DNA of 64,000 nucleotides from Aporrectodea caliginosa (GCA_020284085.1 JACEVL010000493.1:319001-383000); one strand, 5' to 3'; shown: positions 28,001 to 34,554, numbered from the stretch's first letter. Numbers and translations are program-made. Notes: generated by a model not told the origin, from the sequence alone.

Positions 28001-28858
28001 TTTAAACAGTCAAGCACCGGTCAGCACATAACATAAACACAGTACTTGTTAAATGTACAGAAGTGTGATGATGAGTCACCAACATCATCCCTTCATGAGT
28101 TAAAGTAATCAGCAAAATTTCAGAGTGCCACAAGCCACATTTCCCTCATCACTTTGCCTTATCCAAATCTTCCACCCTCCCAACCCCAGGTCATCACAGA
28201 AATCATGCAGCTTCTTCATAAAGCTTCCTCAAATCAAATACCAACAAGCTTGAAATTTGGGACACTTTCGTTGCCAAGCCGAGAGAACAAAACGAATATA
28301 TCAGTATTTAGTATAACTAATAATTGAATAAAATTGAATTGGGGGGACGGTCCTAGAGTAATAGTAAAATCACTGGCGCGAGGAGCAGTAGGAAGCGGGA
28401 TCGATTCCCGATACCCTCCCTAAAGGTCCACTCAGCCTATCAATCACTAGATGGCGTTGGTAAAATAAGCAGTAGGACTTGATGGGCGCCTTGCATGGCT
28501 GCCAAACAGTTAAATTCCTGTAACAACTTGTGATCATCCGTTCATACCGAATGGTTTAAAATAATAAAGAATATCATTATTATTGTTAATAATTTACACA
28601 GCTCTCACCGTATATAACGGCAAGACCAGTTTCGTGTACGAATCGAATGCGGCGATGTTTGAAGAGCCAGATCGTAAGAACTGTTAAGATGAGAAGACAC
28701 ACAAACACTAAAATATTTAAGCTGTCGATCTGATGCATTTTCTCCTCGTTTATGACACTGCTCGACGACGCCCCTTCGACGACGCCCTGACAGCGGCAGA
28801 ACAGCCACACGATCAGAAATCGAATGGCAAAACATTTTATAAAAGCAAAATTTTCCAT
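2973..28858 (-). CDS. SLC9A6: Organellar Na+/H+ exchanger, NHE6/7/9 type (18 coding exons)
   Basis: Eighteen exons join without a phase conflict into 2037 nt (678 aa). The family exchanges luminal H+ for Na+ or K+ in endosomes and the trans-Golgi and sets organelle pH. Seen: a hydrophobic N-terminus like a signal peptide (residues 1-29), a helix at 45-66 followed by [12 protein letters not shown], a luminal loop with sequons N109-L-T and N125-E-S, the [12 protein letters not shown] helix (exon 3), SATDPVTVLAIF, the ion-site helix [14 protein letters not shown] (N259, D260), [33 protein letters not shown] (R454) and a cytosolic tail with [11 protein letters not shown]. Identity with the NHE6/7/9 clade is clear throughout the membrane domain; which vertebrate paralogue it matches cannot be said. 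The start ATG has A at -3, G at +4 and an in-frame TAG two codons upstream. Introns 7, 10 and 15 look U12-type. The last exon is the least certain. It diverges from NDUFA8. Confidence 0.93.
3064..3130 (-). mobile_element. LINE/SINE 3' tail (GCxCTATATAAAT type)
   Basis: On the minus strand it reads ...GGGGGTGCTATATAAATCTC followed by (AATG)n, the tail shared by many copies in this window. It lies about 25 nt upstream of the exon 18 acceptor. Confidence 0.65.
3971..4129. mobile_element. GGGCGTA MITE, copy 1
   Basis: Begins GGGCGTATTTA and ends GGCTACGCCC, giving short inverted ends (GGGCGTA/TACGCCC). The interior has C-rich AACCCCC runs. A second copy of almost the same length is at 53317-53473. 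Confidence 0.6.
7932..8155 (-). mobile_element. SINE family C copy (head missing)
   Basis: Shares the GAAGTxxCTAACACTTCATACCCATGGCTGCC and GAGCAGT...CTTCTTC blocks, in reverse, with the fuller copy at 9581-9868. The tRNA-like head is not preserved. Confidence 0.65.
8221..8361 (-). CDS. SLC9A6: NHE6-like exon 17 (acidic/Ser-rich tail)
   Basis: 47 codons in phase 0: a Ser/Arg stretch ([19 protein letters not shown]), then ISETDQIQ. Acceptor TTGACAG, donor GTTAGT. Similarity to vertebrate tails is weak, so the call rests on phase, splice sites and position. Confidence 0.72.
8395..8456. repeat. (GTAT)n microsatellite
   Basis: Imperfect GTAT/GCAT tetranucleotide repeat 34-95 nt upstream of the exon 17 acceptor of the NHE6-like gene. 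Confidence 0.85.
8485..8675 (-). mobile_element. tRNA-derived SINE, family A
   Basis: Reverse complement has a tRNA-like head (TGGCCGATTGGTTGAATTGG with B-box-like AGGTTCAAAACC), then the core GGGACCTTGACCTTCAGTC and a GCGCxxxxTGCTTACTAAA tail. Sits in NHE6-like intron 16. Confidence 0.7.
8716..8995. mobile_element. hAT-type MITE with 8-bp TSD (7/8)
   Basis: Terminal inverted repeat CAGAGATGAG/CTCATCTCTG, flanked by ACTATAAT on the left and ACTATAAG on the right. The interior is built from CTAATTGATTAG-like palindromes with no coding frame. Intron 16 of the NHE6-like gene. Confidence 0.85.
9106..9214 (-). CDS. SLC9A6: NHE6-like exon 16
   Basis: Encodes [20 protein letters not shown] and onward, aligning with [20 protein letters not shown] of NHE6. 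A U12-like branch point lies 14 nt upstream of the intron end. Phase 2 to phase 0. Confidence 0.9.
9581..9868 (-). mobile_element. tRNA-derived SINE, family C (fullest copy)
   Basis: Reverse complement starts TGATAGTGTAATGGTTAGCA (A box) and carries GGTTGGGGTTCTAATCC (B box), a middle with the CCTTGCCAGG region, and a tail ending AGGGACTGCTCTTCTTC. Related copies occur at 27759, 37390, 55626 and 58076. In U12-type intron 15. Confidence 0.8.
9999..10081 (-). CDS. SLC9A6: NHE6-like exon 15 (U12-type donor)
   Basis: Encodes [20 protein letters not shown], then IWYGLDA, aligning with the ESAWLFRMWYNFD part of the NHE6 tail. Donor GTATCCTTTC is of U12 type. Ends in phase 2. Confidence 0.87.
10082..12846 (-). 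other. SLC9A6: NHE6-like intron 14
   Basis: AT-rich, with a long (TA)n tract at 10873-10945 and a C/T-rich stretch at 12250-12380. No exon or transposon with clear ends was recognised. Confidence 0.6.
10873..10945. repeat. (TA)n microsatellite
   Basis: Almost uninterrupted TA dinucleotides over about 70 bp. Confidence 0.95.
12847..12921 (-). CDS. SLC9A6: NHE6-like exon 14 (tail linker, possible cassette)
   Basis: 25 codons, phase 0 at both ends, acceptor TCTTTCAG and donor GTACGA. Encodes a Pro/Ala-rich linker ([16 protein letters not shown]) with no clear counterpart in vertebrate NHE6. It is included because the phases fit on both sides. Confidence 0.7.
13130..13525. repeat. 22-bp minisatellite
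   Basis: About 17 copies of GATTAGTGAGATGGAGTTGCAA with substitutions and small indels. Confidence 0.95.
13700..13985. repeat. GGATGAAT-rich degenerate repeat
   Basis: Loose tandem of ATGGATGGAT and TGAATGGATG units following directly on the minisatellite region. Confidence 0.7.
14350..14412 (-). mobile_element. LINE/SINE 3' tail
   Basis: Reverse complement of GAATTTATATAGCACCCCTTCAAGG with GCGCTCC downstream, abutting the ATTCATT side. Confidence 0.65.
14427..14609 (-). mobile_element. LINE RT C-terminal fragment
   Basis: Open frame containing [20 protein letters not shown], the end of the RT ORF of CR1/L2/Jockey-type elements (SFSVxGPxxWNxLPxELR). It directly adjoins the tail at 14350. 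Confidence 0.65.
14780..15075. repeat. (CATA)n-rich region
   Basis: ACATACATACATAAATACAT-type repeats surround the LINE tail at 14865. Confidence 0.8.
14865..14945 (-). mobile_element. LINE/SINE 3' tail
   Basis: ATTCATTCATTATGAGAATT next to TATATAGCACCCCTTCAAGG and GGAGCGCTCCCGACC, same family as the tail at 41320. Confidence 0.7.
15599..15650 (-). CDS. SLC9A6: NHE6-like exon 13 (start of cytosolic tail)
   Basis: Short 52-nt exon: (R)[17 protein letters not shown], matching the IRVGV start of the NHE6 cytosolic tail. Donor GTGAGT, phase 0. Confidence 0.85.
15940..16032. repeat. (ATA)n and (TA)n microsatellites
   Basis: A run of AATAATAAT followed by two TA tracts, 60 nt from the exon 12 donor. 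Confidence 0.9.
16094..16247 (-). CDS. SLC9A6: NHE6-like exon 12
   Basis: Encodes [20 protein letters not shown] and the last membrane helix, ending at LQWLKI. The arginine of GLRGA (R454) is a conserved structural residue of the family. Phase 1 to phase 2. Confidence 0.95.
16535..16628. repeat. (CATTACATTACAAA)n
   Basis: Short degenerate tandem of CATTACATTACAAAxTC units in intron 11, close to exon 11. Confidence 0.75.
16637..16748 (-). CDS. SLC9A6: NHE6-like exon 11
   Basis: Encodes [19 protein letters not shown], then [18 protein letters not shown], nearly identical to the family. The acceptor (CTAAG) has a CCTTAAT branch point 13 nt upstream, in U12 style. Ends in phase 1. Confidence 0.95.
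17472..17585 (-). CDS. SLC9A6: NHE6-like exon 10 (U12-type donor)
   Basis: 38 codons, phase 0 at both ends: [20 protein letters not shown], then [10 protein letters not shown]. The donor GTATCCTTAA has the minor-spliceosome consensus. The longest open frame here is a different one, so this exon is easily missed. Confidence 0.94.
17791..17990. repeat. Degenerate TAATACCTTAA repeat
   Basis: Repeated CCTTAATA, TTAATACC and CTTAATACAGTAC units in intron 9. Confidence 0.65.
18175..18263 (-). CDS. SLC9A6: NHE6-like exon 9
   Basis: Encodes [20 protein letters not shown] and [10 protein letters not shown], close to the vertebrate sequence. Its acceptor tract (GTTTTTGTTGTTGTTTTATAG) directly follows the 3' end of a LINE inserted in gene-sense orientation. 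Confidence 0.95.
18300..19435 (-). mobile_element. LINE (non-LTR), 5'-truncated, frameshifted RT
   Basis: Three overlapping frames read [89 protein letters not shown] and [11 protein letters not shown]. This is an RT thumb/C-terminus of the same type as 655-1065. The expected YADD reads FADD. Breaks lie near 19135 and 18650. The element is in gene-sense orientation in intron 8; its 3' end with TTG repeats runs up to the exon 9 acceptor. Confidence 0.9.
19598..19770 (+). mobile_element. tRNA-derived SINE, family A
   Basis: Head with TGGTGTTATAGAGGCAC and B box GGTTCGAATCT, then core CCCTGGACAAGTTGCTCGCT, close to the copy at 59281. Confidence 0.8.
19864..19969 (-). CDS. SLC9A6: NHE6-like exon 8
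   Basis: Starts after a TATATAG acceptor with a U12-like branch point 11 nt upstream. Encodes [18 protein letters not shown] and [17 protein letters not shown]. Ends in phase 1 at GTATGT. Confidence 0.95.
20793..20922 (-). CDS. SLC9A6: NHE6-like exon 7 (U12-type donor)
   Basis: Encodes two membrane segments, from SSIESYK to GCVTAL. The donor reads GTATCCTTTT, the minor-spliceosome consensus. Joining to exon 8 in phase 0 restores the family order TAL-(V/L)TK-(F/Y)T. Confidence 0.93.
20923..21782 (-). other. SLC9A6: NHE6-like intron 6
   Basis: No recognisable repeat, RNA or extra exon. Confidence 0.5.
21783..21888 (-). CDS. SLC9A6: NHE6-like exon 6 (ion-site helix)
   Basis: Encodes [21 protein letters not shown] and then [14 protein letters not shown]259-D260 of the joined protein are the expected cation-coordinating pair of the SLC9 family. 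Ends in phase 2 at GTAGAC. Confidence 0.96.
21889..22682 (-). other. SLC9A6: NHE6-like intron 5
   Basis: AT-rich, with repeated AATACCAATACAT/CACAGAATA motifs around 22330-22460. Nothing else seen. Confidence 0.5.
22683..22777 (-). CDS. SLC9A6: NHE6-like exon 5
   Basis: Encodes a short membrane segment and then [14 protein letters not shown], a signature of the cation/proton antiporter fold. Phase 2 to phase 1, donor GTAGGA. Confidence 0.94.
23147..23223 (-). CDS. SLC9A6: NHE6-like exon 4
   Basis: Preceded by a TTTGTTTCAG acceptor and followed by GTAAGT. Encodes [17 protein letters not shown] and the next membrane helix. Ends in phase 2. Confidence 0.94.
23598..23755. repeat. (TA)n/(CA)n microsatellite
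   Basis: ATACACACATATATAC and TATATATAT tracts in NHE6-like intron 3. Confidence 0.85.
24171..24599. mobile_element. hAT-type element with perfect 8-bp TSD
   Basis: 13-bp perfect terminal inverted repeat TAGGGTTGCCACC/GGTGGCAACCCTA. The flanks 24163-24170 and 24600-24607 are both GACCCGAA. The subterminal region has repeated GTCCCGACTT/GTCGGGAC blocks. No transposase frame. Intron 3 of the NHE6-like gene. Confidence 0.92.
24784..24861 (-). CDS. SLC9A6: NHE6-like exon 3
   Basis: 26 codons, phase 0 at both ends. Encodes the conserved [16 protein letters not shown] segment, which matches the transmembrane helix linked to amiloride binding in SLC9 proteins. Confidence 0.95.
24955..25664 (-). 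mobile_element. LINE (CR1/L2/Jockey-like) RT C-terminal copy
   Basis: Frame reads [57 protein letters not shown] and LVGVAPSYL, the conserved end of L2/CR1-like RT. A frameshift follows near 25150 (RSFAYVAP continues in another frame). The 3' end is CACTTTATAAATGTTCGATTA. In NHE6-like intron 2. Confidence 0.9.
26095..26350. repeat. Degenerate TGTAAAATGTAATG repeat
   Basis: Repeats of GTGTAAAATGTAATATGxC and CTTAATGTAAAAAA, about 85 bp upstream (gene sense: downstream) of exon 2. Confidence 0.65.
26437..26633 (-). CDS. SLC9A6: NHE6-like exon 2 (luminal loop)
   Basis: Starts after GGTATAG and completes the codon split from exon 1. It reads [16 protein letters not shown], then a loop with two N-glycosylation sequons and an acidic end ([12 protein letters not shown]). 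The loop looks longer than the equivalent human segment. Ends in phase 0 at GTGAGA. Confidence 0.92.
27759..28020 (-). mobile_element. SINE family C copy
   Basis: Same GAAGAAGAGCAGTCC...TGGGTATGAAG...CTTCATTCTCTTTGCCTC layout as 9581-9868, more diverged toward the head. Confidence 0.75.
28335..28592 (+). mobile_element. tRNA-derived SINE, family B
   Basis: Head GAGTAATAGTAAAATCACTGG with B-box-like GGGATCGATTCCCG, body AGATGGCGTTGGTAAAATAA and GGCGCCTTGCATGGCTGCC, and an ATT-rich tail. Two more copies at 48810 and 52390. Its tail ends about 15 nt from the exon 1 donor of the NHE6-like gene. Confidence 0.82.
28609..28858 (-). CDS. SLC9A6: NHE6-like exon 1 (start codon, residues 1-83)
   Basis: Starts with ATG and encodes a signal-peptide-like leader, then a hydrophobic helix and the family motif [18 protein letters not shown]. 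Ends in phase 1 at a GTGAGA donor. A plus-strand SINE tail begins roughly 15 nt into the following intron. Confidence 0.93.
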
Positions 28859-30194
28859 AGTCTAAACGATCGGAGGATCTCTCGGTGTCTTCTTCAGATG
28901 CTTCTTCTTTACTTCTCACATTCTGTAGAACGCAAATATTGCACGCCTCTTCCGGTCACCAGACGAAAATAGCAACTACTGGATCTAGGCCTCACTGGTC
29001 CCTTCTACAAGAGGTAAGTAAGAGCTGCTTAGGAACTTAGGAACCTGGCTGAGGTTGCAGAAGACCAGAATACGAAAACATGAAACCTCTTATCATTTCG
29101 TATGAACTTCGAATTTTAGCTATACCGTTTGGCCAAGCATTTAAAATGAGTTTCACCACGTGAAATAGTAACTGAGCTAGGTAAGACAATAGTTACAATT
29201 AGCCTACATGCCTATAGTTTTAATTCTATCTAATCATTGCCTTATTCTAATCTTCAAACATCAAATAAGACCTTTAGTTTTTAAATGCATAAGTTGCGTA
29301 CGTGTCAGCTTATTTTTAATAAACGAAACTTGATTGAAAAAAGTTTGCATGCCTTGGCTGACGTAGCTTGTGTGGCGCTGAGAAATTTGGGAAATTTGCA
29401 TTTTCATCTGGGTGCGTTTGGTAAGCATTTGATGCAAACTATGGTGTAACAGATCTTACACCATGATGCAAACTAAAAATGCCATTTATTGCGAAGGTGC
29501 AATAGGAGCAGGGCTGTTAAAGGCTTGGTTTTTTGGTTTTTGGTTTTTTTAGTTAAAAAAAAACAAATTTCAAAATTATAAATGCCAAAAATGTCGTCTC
29601 TTCAACTCTCTTGGCAATTGTTGTATGGTCTTTGTTAACTTTGTTTTATGACATTCTACGGTTCTACTGTTCTAGTTAATTTCATTTATATGCATCTGAT
29701 TAATTTGAACGGTATTAGGCTAATGCCATTTTTATGAGTTTTATGATCCGAAATAGGAAAATCTCAAAAATTAAAAAACCAAAAAACCAAAAACCAAATA
29801 AAACCAAAAAACCAAAAACCAACTTTTCATTTTGAAAAAAGTTTGTTTTTTGCACCTCTGAATAGGAGGCGTTAGATTCATAGCATCGAATAAAAGATCT
29901 TTGATTAAATGATATTGTATGCTTGACATGATAAATATATAACCTGTTGTGCTATGACAGCATGATATGTATGTAAAGCGCGGAGCGTTTGCTTGCGTTT
30001 AAGAACACACCACAGTATTATTTATACCGTGAACACTTATTTTCATACTTACTTAATGAACGCAAGTTGGGCTATTTTCTTTGGGCTATGTCTATTTGCG
30101 CGATATTGTCTAATGTTTGTGTGGAAGCGAACATGGCGTCCAAAGTGTTGGCGTGAAGGTCGTGTCTGTTCGTTGGTCGTCGACTTCATCCAAA
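28859..30194. promoter_or_regulatory. Divergent intergenic region, NHE6-like and NDUFA8
   Basis: 1336 bp separate the two divergent start codons, so both promoters should lie here or in unseen 5' exons. A 352-bp hAT element occupies the middle. No TATA box or recognised factor site is asserted. Confidence 0.5.
29509..29860. mobile_element. hAT-type MITE with perfect 8-bp TSD
   Basis: Ends CAGGGCTG and CACCTCTG (imperfect inverted repeats). The flanks 29501-29508 and 29861-29868 are both AATAGGAG. Long inverted arms of GGTTTTTTGG/CCAAAAAACC near both ends could fold into a hairpin. Confidence 0.9.
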
Positions 30195-30323
30195 ATGCCG
30201 TTCACGAACGAAGACTGGCTTCCTTCTTTTGAGGATCTAACGGTCCCTGAGATTGGCCTCAGCTCTGCCCCACTCAGAGCAGGAGCTCACCAATTCGGAA
30301 AGTACTGCGACAACCAGTGCAAA
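30195..30323 (+). CDS. NDUFA8: NDUFA8 exon 1
   Basis: 43 codons from ATG: MPFTNEDWLPSFEDLTVPEI, then AGAHQFGKYCDNQCK. Ends in phase 0 at GTGAGT. Confidence 0.94.
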
Positions 30324-32166
30324 GTGAGTGTTGTCGGACAGGACACCCTGGACCATCACCATCACTATCACTCCCGTCCTTAAATCACTCGGTGGCTTGA
30401 AATTCCGGATTGAATCCACTTCAAAGCTTCAGAGTCCTGTTGCTAAGCTAGAACTTCCTACAATACTCCCAGCCCAAGTACCTGCGCGAACTCTACACCC
30501 TTCAGCCACCCCGCTCTACTGTATCGTAATCTCGAGATTTCTACAGCGCCCAATAAGTGAAGTTGCGGGAACCAGCTTATTGCGCTCAGTCAAAACAAAA
30601 TAGATAGCCAAGATAGATAGCCGACTATCACACGCTTTCTCGTCCGCATTAGCTATTCGTCTCAAAAGTTCTCCAAACACCAACAATCCATATACCGCAC
30701 TGCACACCTCGACTCGGGCACGAACTCTCCTGAAGTCCGCAAATTTTCAGTTGCTCCACCAATATCGCCAGTGACTTGCGCATGAATTGGACTTGAGAAA
30801 CAGATTGGTGTTGAAATCAGAACATTGCCTTGATTATTTTATTGTTATTTCTCGCACTTACTGCACAGTTTAGCCAATCTGAATCTGAGATACGAGACAT
30901 CTGTGAATAACATGTTTAGGGTTACACGGAGTGCGCTCAGCAGGCTGAAACTTGCGTTCATTGGAGTACGTACTTGGCACACTGCTAAACAAGCCACTTG
31001 CCACACAAAATGGTGATCTGTTTTGGTTAGCTTTCAAAAGCTGCAAAAATTATTAAAGTTCTTGAAACTTGTTTACTTGTTTCAGGAGTTTATGCTTTGC
31101 AATGCAGAAGAGAAGGACCCAAGGAAATGTATTAACGAAGGAAAAGAAGTGACCCGTTGCGGCCTGGAGTTTTTTCAGAAGGTCAAGAACCAGTGTGCTC
31201 AAGAGTTCACACAGTACTGGAAGTGCATTGATAAGTCTGGAGATGACATGCACTTCAAACGGTATGGCACTCGGCTTTAAAAGTAATTTAGACTGTGTTT
31301 GTCAATTTATATAGCACCTCCGACAGAACAAAAACTACATGTACTTTGTTGTAATTGTAATTGAACTTTTATATAGCGCCCCTTCAAGATATCTACTCGG
31401 AGGCGCTGTCTGCACTAGCCTATATGATATTAAATGTGATGAACAAATATATTACATTAGTTAGCAAAACAATGCACAGTCAGCTGAAAGAGTCACCAGT
31501 GGCGGGTCCATGCACACACGAGGCACCAACCAATGGATTCCCATCGACAGCTGAAGTTGGCATGAATGTTCAGAGTCTCTGGACCAAGGGTCCTCGCAAC
31601 AGAGCCCAAGGAACCTTCCAGTTTTGAGCATGACGTGTAAACACTAATTTTGATAATTAGCTCTTTAACACTTCAACAATGAGAAGTGTACTAAAAGTGA
31701 CTGGGAAACCAATGCAGTTCGTCGTTATTTTCAGTGATGGCTATCATAGCTGATCGTCTGTCATGCGTTTCTACATTTGCATATCATGCTAGTTTCAGCC
31801 CAAATGTAGCATTTGTTTTATTGCTGCCTTTGTGTTTAGTCAGGTACTGGTGTATAATGATGACTGTAGGCAACAAAGGCTGCTGAATGTCCACCTTACC
31901 TTACCTCAGTTGCAAATTGAAATGGCTTGTCTACTGTTTATAGGTGCCGCAAGACACAAGCCACATTTGACAAGTGCATATTCGAAAGTCTTGGACAAGA
32001 GCGCCCAGGTCTGGGTTACTTCTCTAAGGTCAGAGTTCATCATACGAACCGACCAAAGCCACAGACTGATATCAAGCTCCCGGAGCCACTTCCCGAGCTT
32101 CCGAAGTATGATCCCAAACAGCCAGCTCCGGAATCTACTAAATATGGAACACGCTTCATCAACTGA
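30195..32166 (+). CDS. NDUFA8: NDUFA8, complex I twin CX9C accessory subunit (3 exons)
   Basis: Three exons (129, 176 and 223 nt) join to 175 aa, against 172 in human. NDUFA8 (PGIV) is an intermembrane-space accessory subunit of NADH:ubiquinone oxidoreductase, imported by the MIA40 disulfide relay; it stabilises the proton-pumping arm. Seen: cysteines in CX9C spacing at C38-C48-C58-C68, C80-C90 and C103-C113, the block EFMLCNAEEKDPRKC, and a Pro-rich C-terminus ending GTRFIN. The ATG at 30195 has A at -3; the reading frame is open upstream but holds no other ATG, and the family lacks a cleaved presequence. Donors GTGAGT and GTATGG are ordinary. It diverges from the NHE6-like gene and converges on the DYRK1-like gene. 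Identification is firm. Confidence 0.95.
30324..31085 (+). other. NDUFA8: NDUFA8 intron 1
   Basis: 762 bp with no recognisable repeat or exon. Confidence 0.6.
31086..31261 (+). CDS. NDUFA8: NDUFA8 exon 2 (CX9C core)
   Basis: Starts after TTTCAG and encodes EFMLCNAEEKDPRKCINEGK through FTQYWKCIDKSG, holding six cysteines. Ends in phase 2 at GTATGG. Confidence 0.96.
31350..31625 (-). mobile_element. Dispersed repeat D (LINE-tailed), copy 1
   Basis: Carries the LINE tail (TATATAGCGCCCCTTCAAG, ACTCGGAGGCGCT) joined to a body with AAAGAGTCACCAGTGGCGGG. The body recurs at 37795 and 47985. In NDUFA8 intron 2. Confidence 0.75.
31665..31730. mobile_element. Short TTAA-type palindromic MITE, diverged copy
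   Basis: Core GAAGTGTACTAAAAGTGACT and GGGAAACCAATGCAG match the copies at 34150 and 35194; the ends are eroded. Confidence 0.6.
31944..32166 (+). CDS. NDUFA8: NDUFA8 exon 3 (stop TGA)
   Basis: Starts after TTATAG, encodes CRKTQATFDKC and the Pro/Lys-rich C-terminus (LPEPLPELPKYDPKQPAPES), then TGA. Confidence 0.95.
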
Positions 32167-32294
32167 AGCTTTAAAGACATGAAGCTTAGATTCAGTGTGG
32201 CAAAAACTTTAGTTCTTTAGCGTTTGGTGGTCGTCTGCTGAGATCGGCCGAGTTGTGATCGCTGTAGTCAAGGAAATTTGGCAACTTATATGGA

Positions 32295-32300
32295 AATAAA
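32295..32300 (+). terminator. NDUFA8: NDUFA8 polyadenylation signal
   Basis: Canonical AATAAA 129 nt after the NDUFA8 stop codon, on the same strand. Confidence 0.7.
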
Positions 32301-34149
32301 GCTTTACAGAAAGCGTGGTAGCTTCAAATCTCATTTCAGGCGCAACGAAGTGAATAAATGGTTGAGCATATTACTGTTCCCTGAATTTCTGATGAGCAGA
32401 GTTTCACTTGTGCATTAGAGGTGTGACAATGTATGTTGGGTGCAACTGTATCACAAATTATGCAGTTTGAGGATGGAGATCATGTGTAGGGTTTCACATA
32501 GCGCTTAGGATTTTCATTCTAAAGTTCCACGCTCATGTGCCATGCAATTACTCCACTCGCTCTTTATGAAGAACAGAATACTCAACAGCTTGAGCTATTA
32601 CAAGCTATTCCGGGTTTTTGGCTTATATACCTCAAACTTTTATGCAAGCTGCTTTATCTTTCACACTGGATCTTACAGTTCTTCACTTACAATCTGTCAT
32701 TTTGTCTCTCATTCAAAAATGAATACTTGTTGCACCGAAGTCCCTGGTTGCGGTTTGTAGATGTGGCATTGCTGGAAATGTTTGACAGTTTGTTGCTCAT
32801 CTGTTTTGAAGCTTTGCTGGAGGGTCTGCAACTCCAACAGTTACAGCTGTCCATCTATGAATCTTGACACAGAACCTGACCCAATCTTTGCCTTCACAAT
32901 TTTATCTGGCCTGAATGCCTGCAGACTACTCCTGACTTGGCTGTTAAAGAGTGCATCCTTTTGTATGCTAAAGACAGCAGTAATGCTGATTTTTACGCTG
33001 AGGATAAGTTCGAGAGCTATTGGCAGAATTATAAGCACTTCCACTAATGGATGGCAAAAGACGCATCACTCAAGTAACGGATGTCCAACTAACTTACTAA
33101 CTTTGTGAGCCCTTTATGTGTAAATATGACCCATCATGGAACAAAGTTAAGTAATTGCTCATTTAATAATGGAATTTGTACACGCACCAATGCAAGAATG
33201 AATAAAGACGACAGTTCACTAAAAATTTCTTTAATAAAAAAAGTATCACCCTTCCAAACGACAATATTAGCAAATCAATGAAGCAGAGATTAAGGGGACA
33301 AAGATCAAGCAGAAAAATTTTCTATCCTCAACTTACGTTTAGTCATTTCGATGCAGTCTTTTTTTGCAGTCTTCGCTCATGATAACTTGTCAGGAAGGTT
33401 AAAACCACAGAAGTAAAACCAATGCATAAAATCAGACTTTGTATCCCATCTTAAATTAGATGTACTTGATAACCCTAATCTAAATTTTGTACAAACCCAT
33501 GTTTAGTTTTTGGGGTTCAACTCCTAGTTGAACTAGGTCTTCAGTTAAGATCCCTCGTTCTAACCCCTCTGCTAAGTAACTGAAAAGACGTTGAAGGGTA
33601 TCAGGAAACTTATCTTGTGAGTCGTGACCAGTTGTTTCTTGTGCAACATTACAGTATTAACAACATTAGATTGTTAGCTAATGTTTGTGTACTTTGGTAA
33701 TCTGTAAAATTTTCGACTCCCAGCTCTTGACCCCAGCTCTTATTTGGTACAAACTAAAACACTGGTACAAAGAAGGTTTATGTGGCCTTTCCCAACAATT
33801 ACTTAACCCATACTATTTTAAAGCTGCTGAAAGCAATTTCGGAAGGTAAGATTATTATTCGTTTATGGCTAAGCTGATGGTAGCATGTACAATTAACAAG
33901 CGATCATAAATAAAACAGAAAAACTAGTAAACACTAACAATCATGGGGCAACTGTCCAAACAAAACTTCACATATATCGATAAAGCTAGTTGTTTTAAGT
34001 AAAGCTAGTCTTTTTTTGTAAAGTCATATTCTAAACATACTGTTCACAAAACAGGACCAACAAAGACGAATCGTAGCATTTTTTTATCTGAAATGGCTCT
34101 TTGTCATACAGTAGTGTTCACAATGTCCTACTGAGATGCCACTTATAGC
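32301..34149. other. Convergent intergenic region, left part
   Basis: Between the 3' ends of NDUFA8 and the DYRK1-like gene. A short coding-like frame at 32880-33047 (+) (IWPECLQTTPDLAVKECILL and on) has stops just upstream and no usable acceptor; it may be a decayed transposon or retrocopy. Nothing else recognised. Confidence 0.4.
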
Positions 34150-34220
34150 TTAACCCTTTAACGACGAACGTGTACTAAAATGTATGGGAAACCATATGCA
34201 GCTCATCGTTAAAGGGTTAA
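34150..34220. mobile_element. 71-bp TTAA palindromic MITE (piggyBac-like ends)
   Basis: Bounded by TTAACCCTTTAACGA on the left and TCGTTAAAGGGTTAA on the right, with only about 40 bp between the arms. The TTAA ends fit the piggyBac target-site rule. Confidence 0.75.
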
Positions 34221-34554
34221 CTGTGGACCAACCCTTCTGACAGGCTGGTGCTCGGCGCTTTGCTTTAGCGCAGCGCTTTACAAATTGGAGTTTATAGTTA
34301 CGATTCAGTGAACCTGGAATGCTGTTGATTCCTTCTAGGAAATAATATTCTAGTTAGATAAAACTGCAGTTCCAAACAACATATCCAGGACCCTGAGGGA
34401 TCAGTACTGACACATTTTTAGCACGCTTCCAATCATGGATGTCGAAGTTCTGTGAAGTCAAACACATGCACACACACACACACACCACACATTTCACAAC
34501 TTCCTGGCATCCATAAATGACCCTATCAGGGCACTCGGCGATGGTACTGAGCAA

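Larger units (their letters stand above)
26634..28608 (-). other. SLC9A6: NHE6-like intron 1
   Basis: Contains a (CAAT)n patch at 26690-26730, a family C SINE and a family B SINE. The rest (26730-27750) shows no recognisable element. Confidence 0.6.

Noticed and set aside
32535..33108. A second gene after NDUFA8 on the plus strand
   Set aside because: The longest frames look random. The one protein-like frame (32880-33047) has stops immediately upstream, no acceptor and no recognisable homology.
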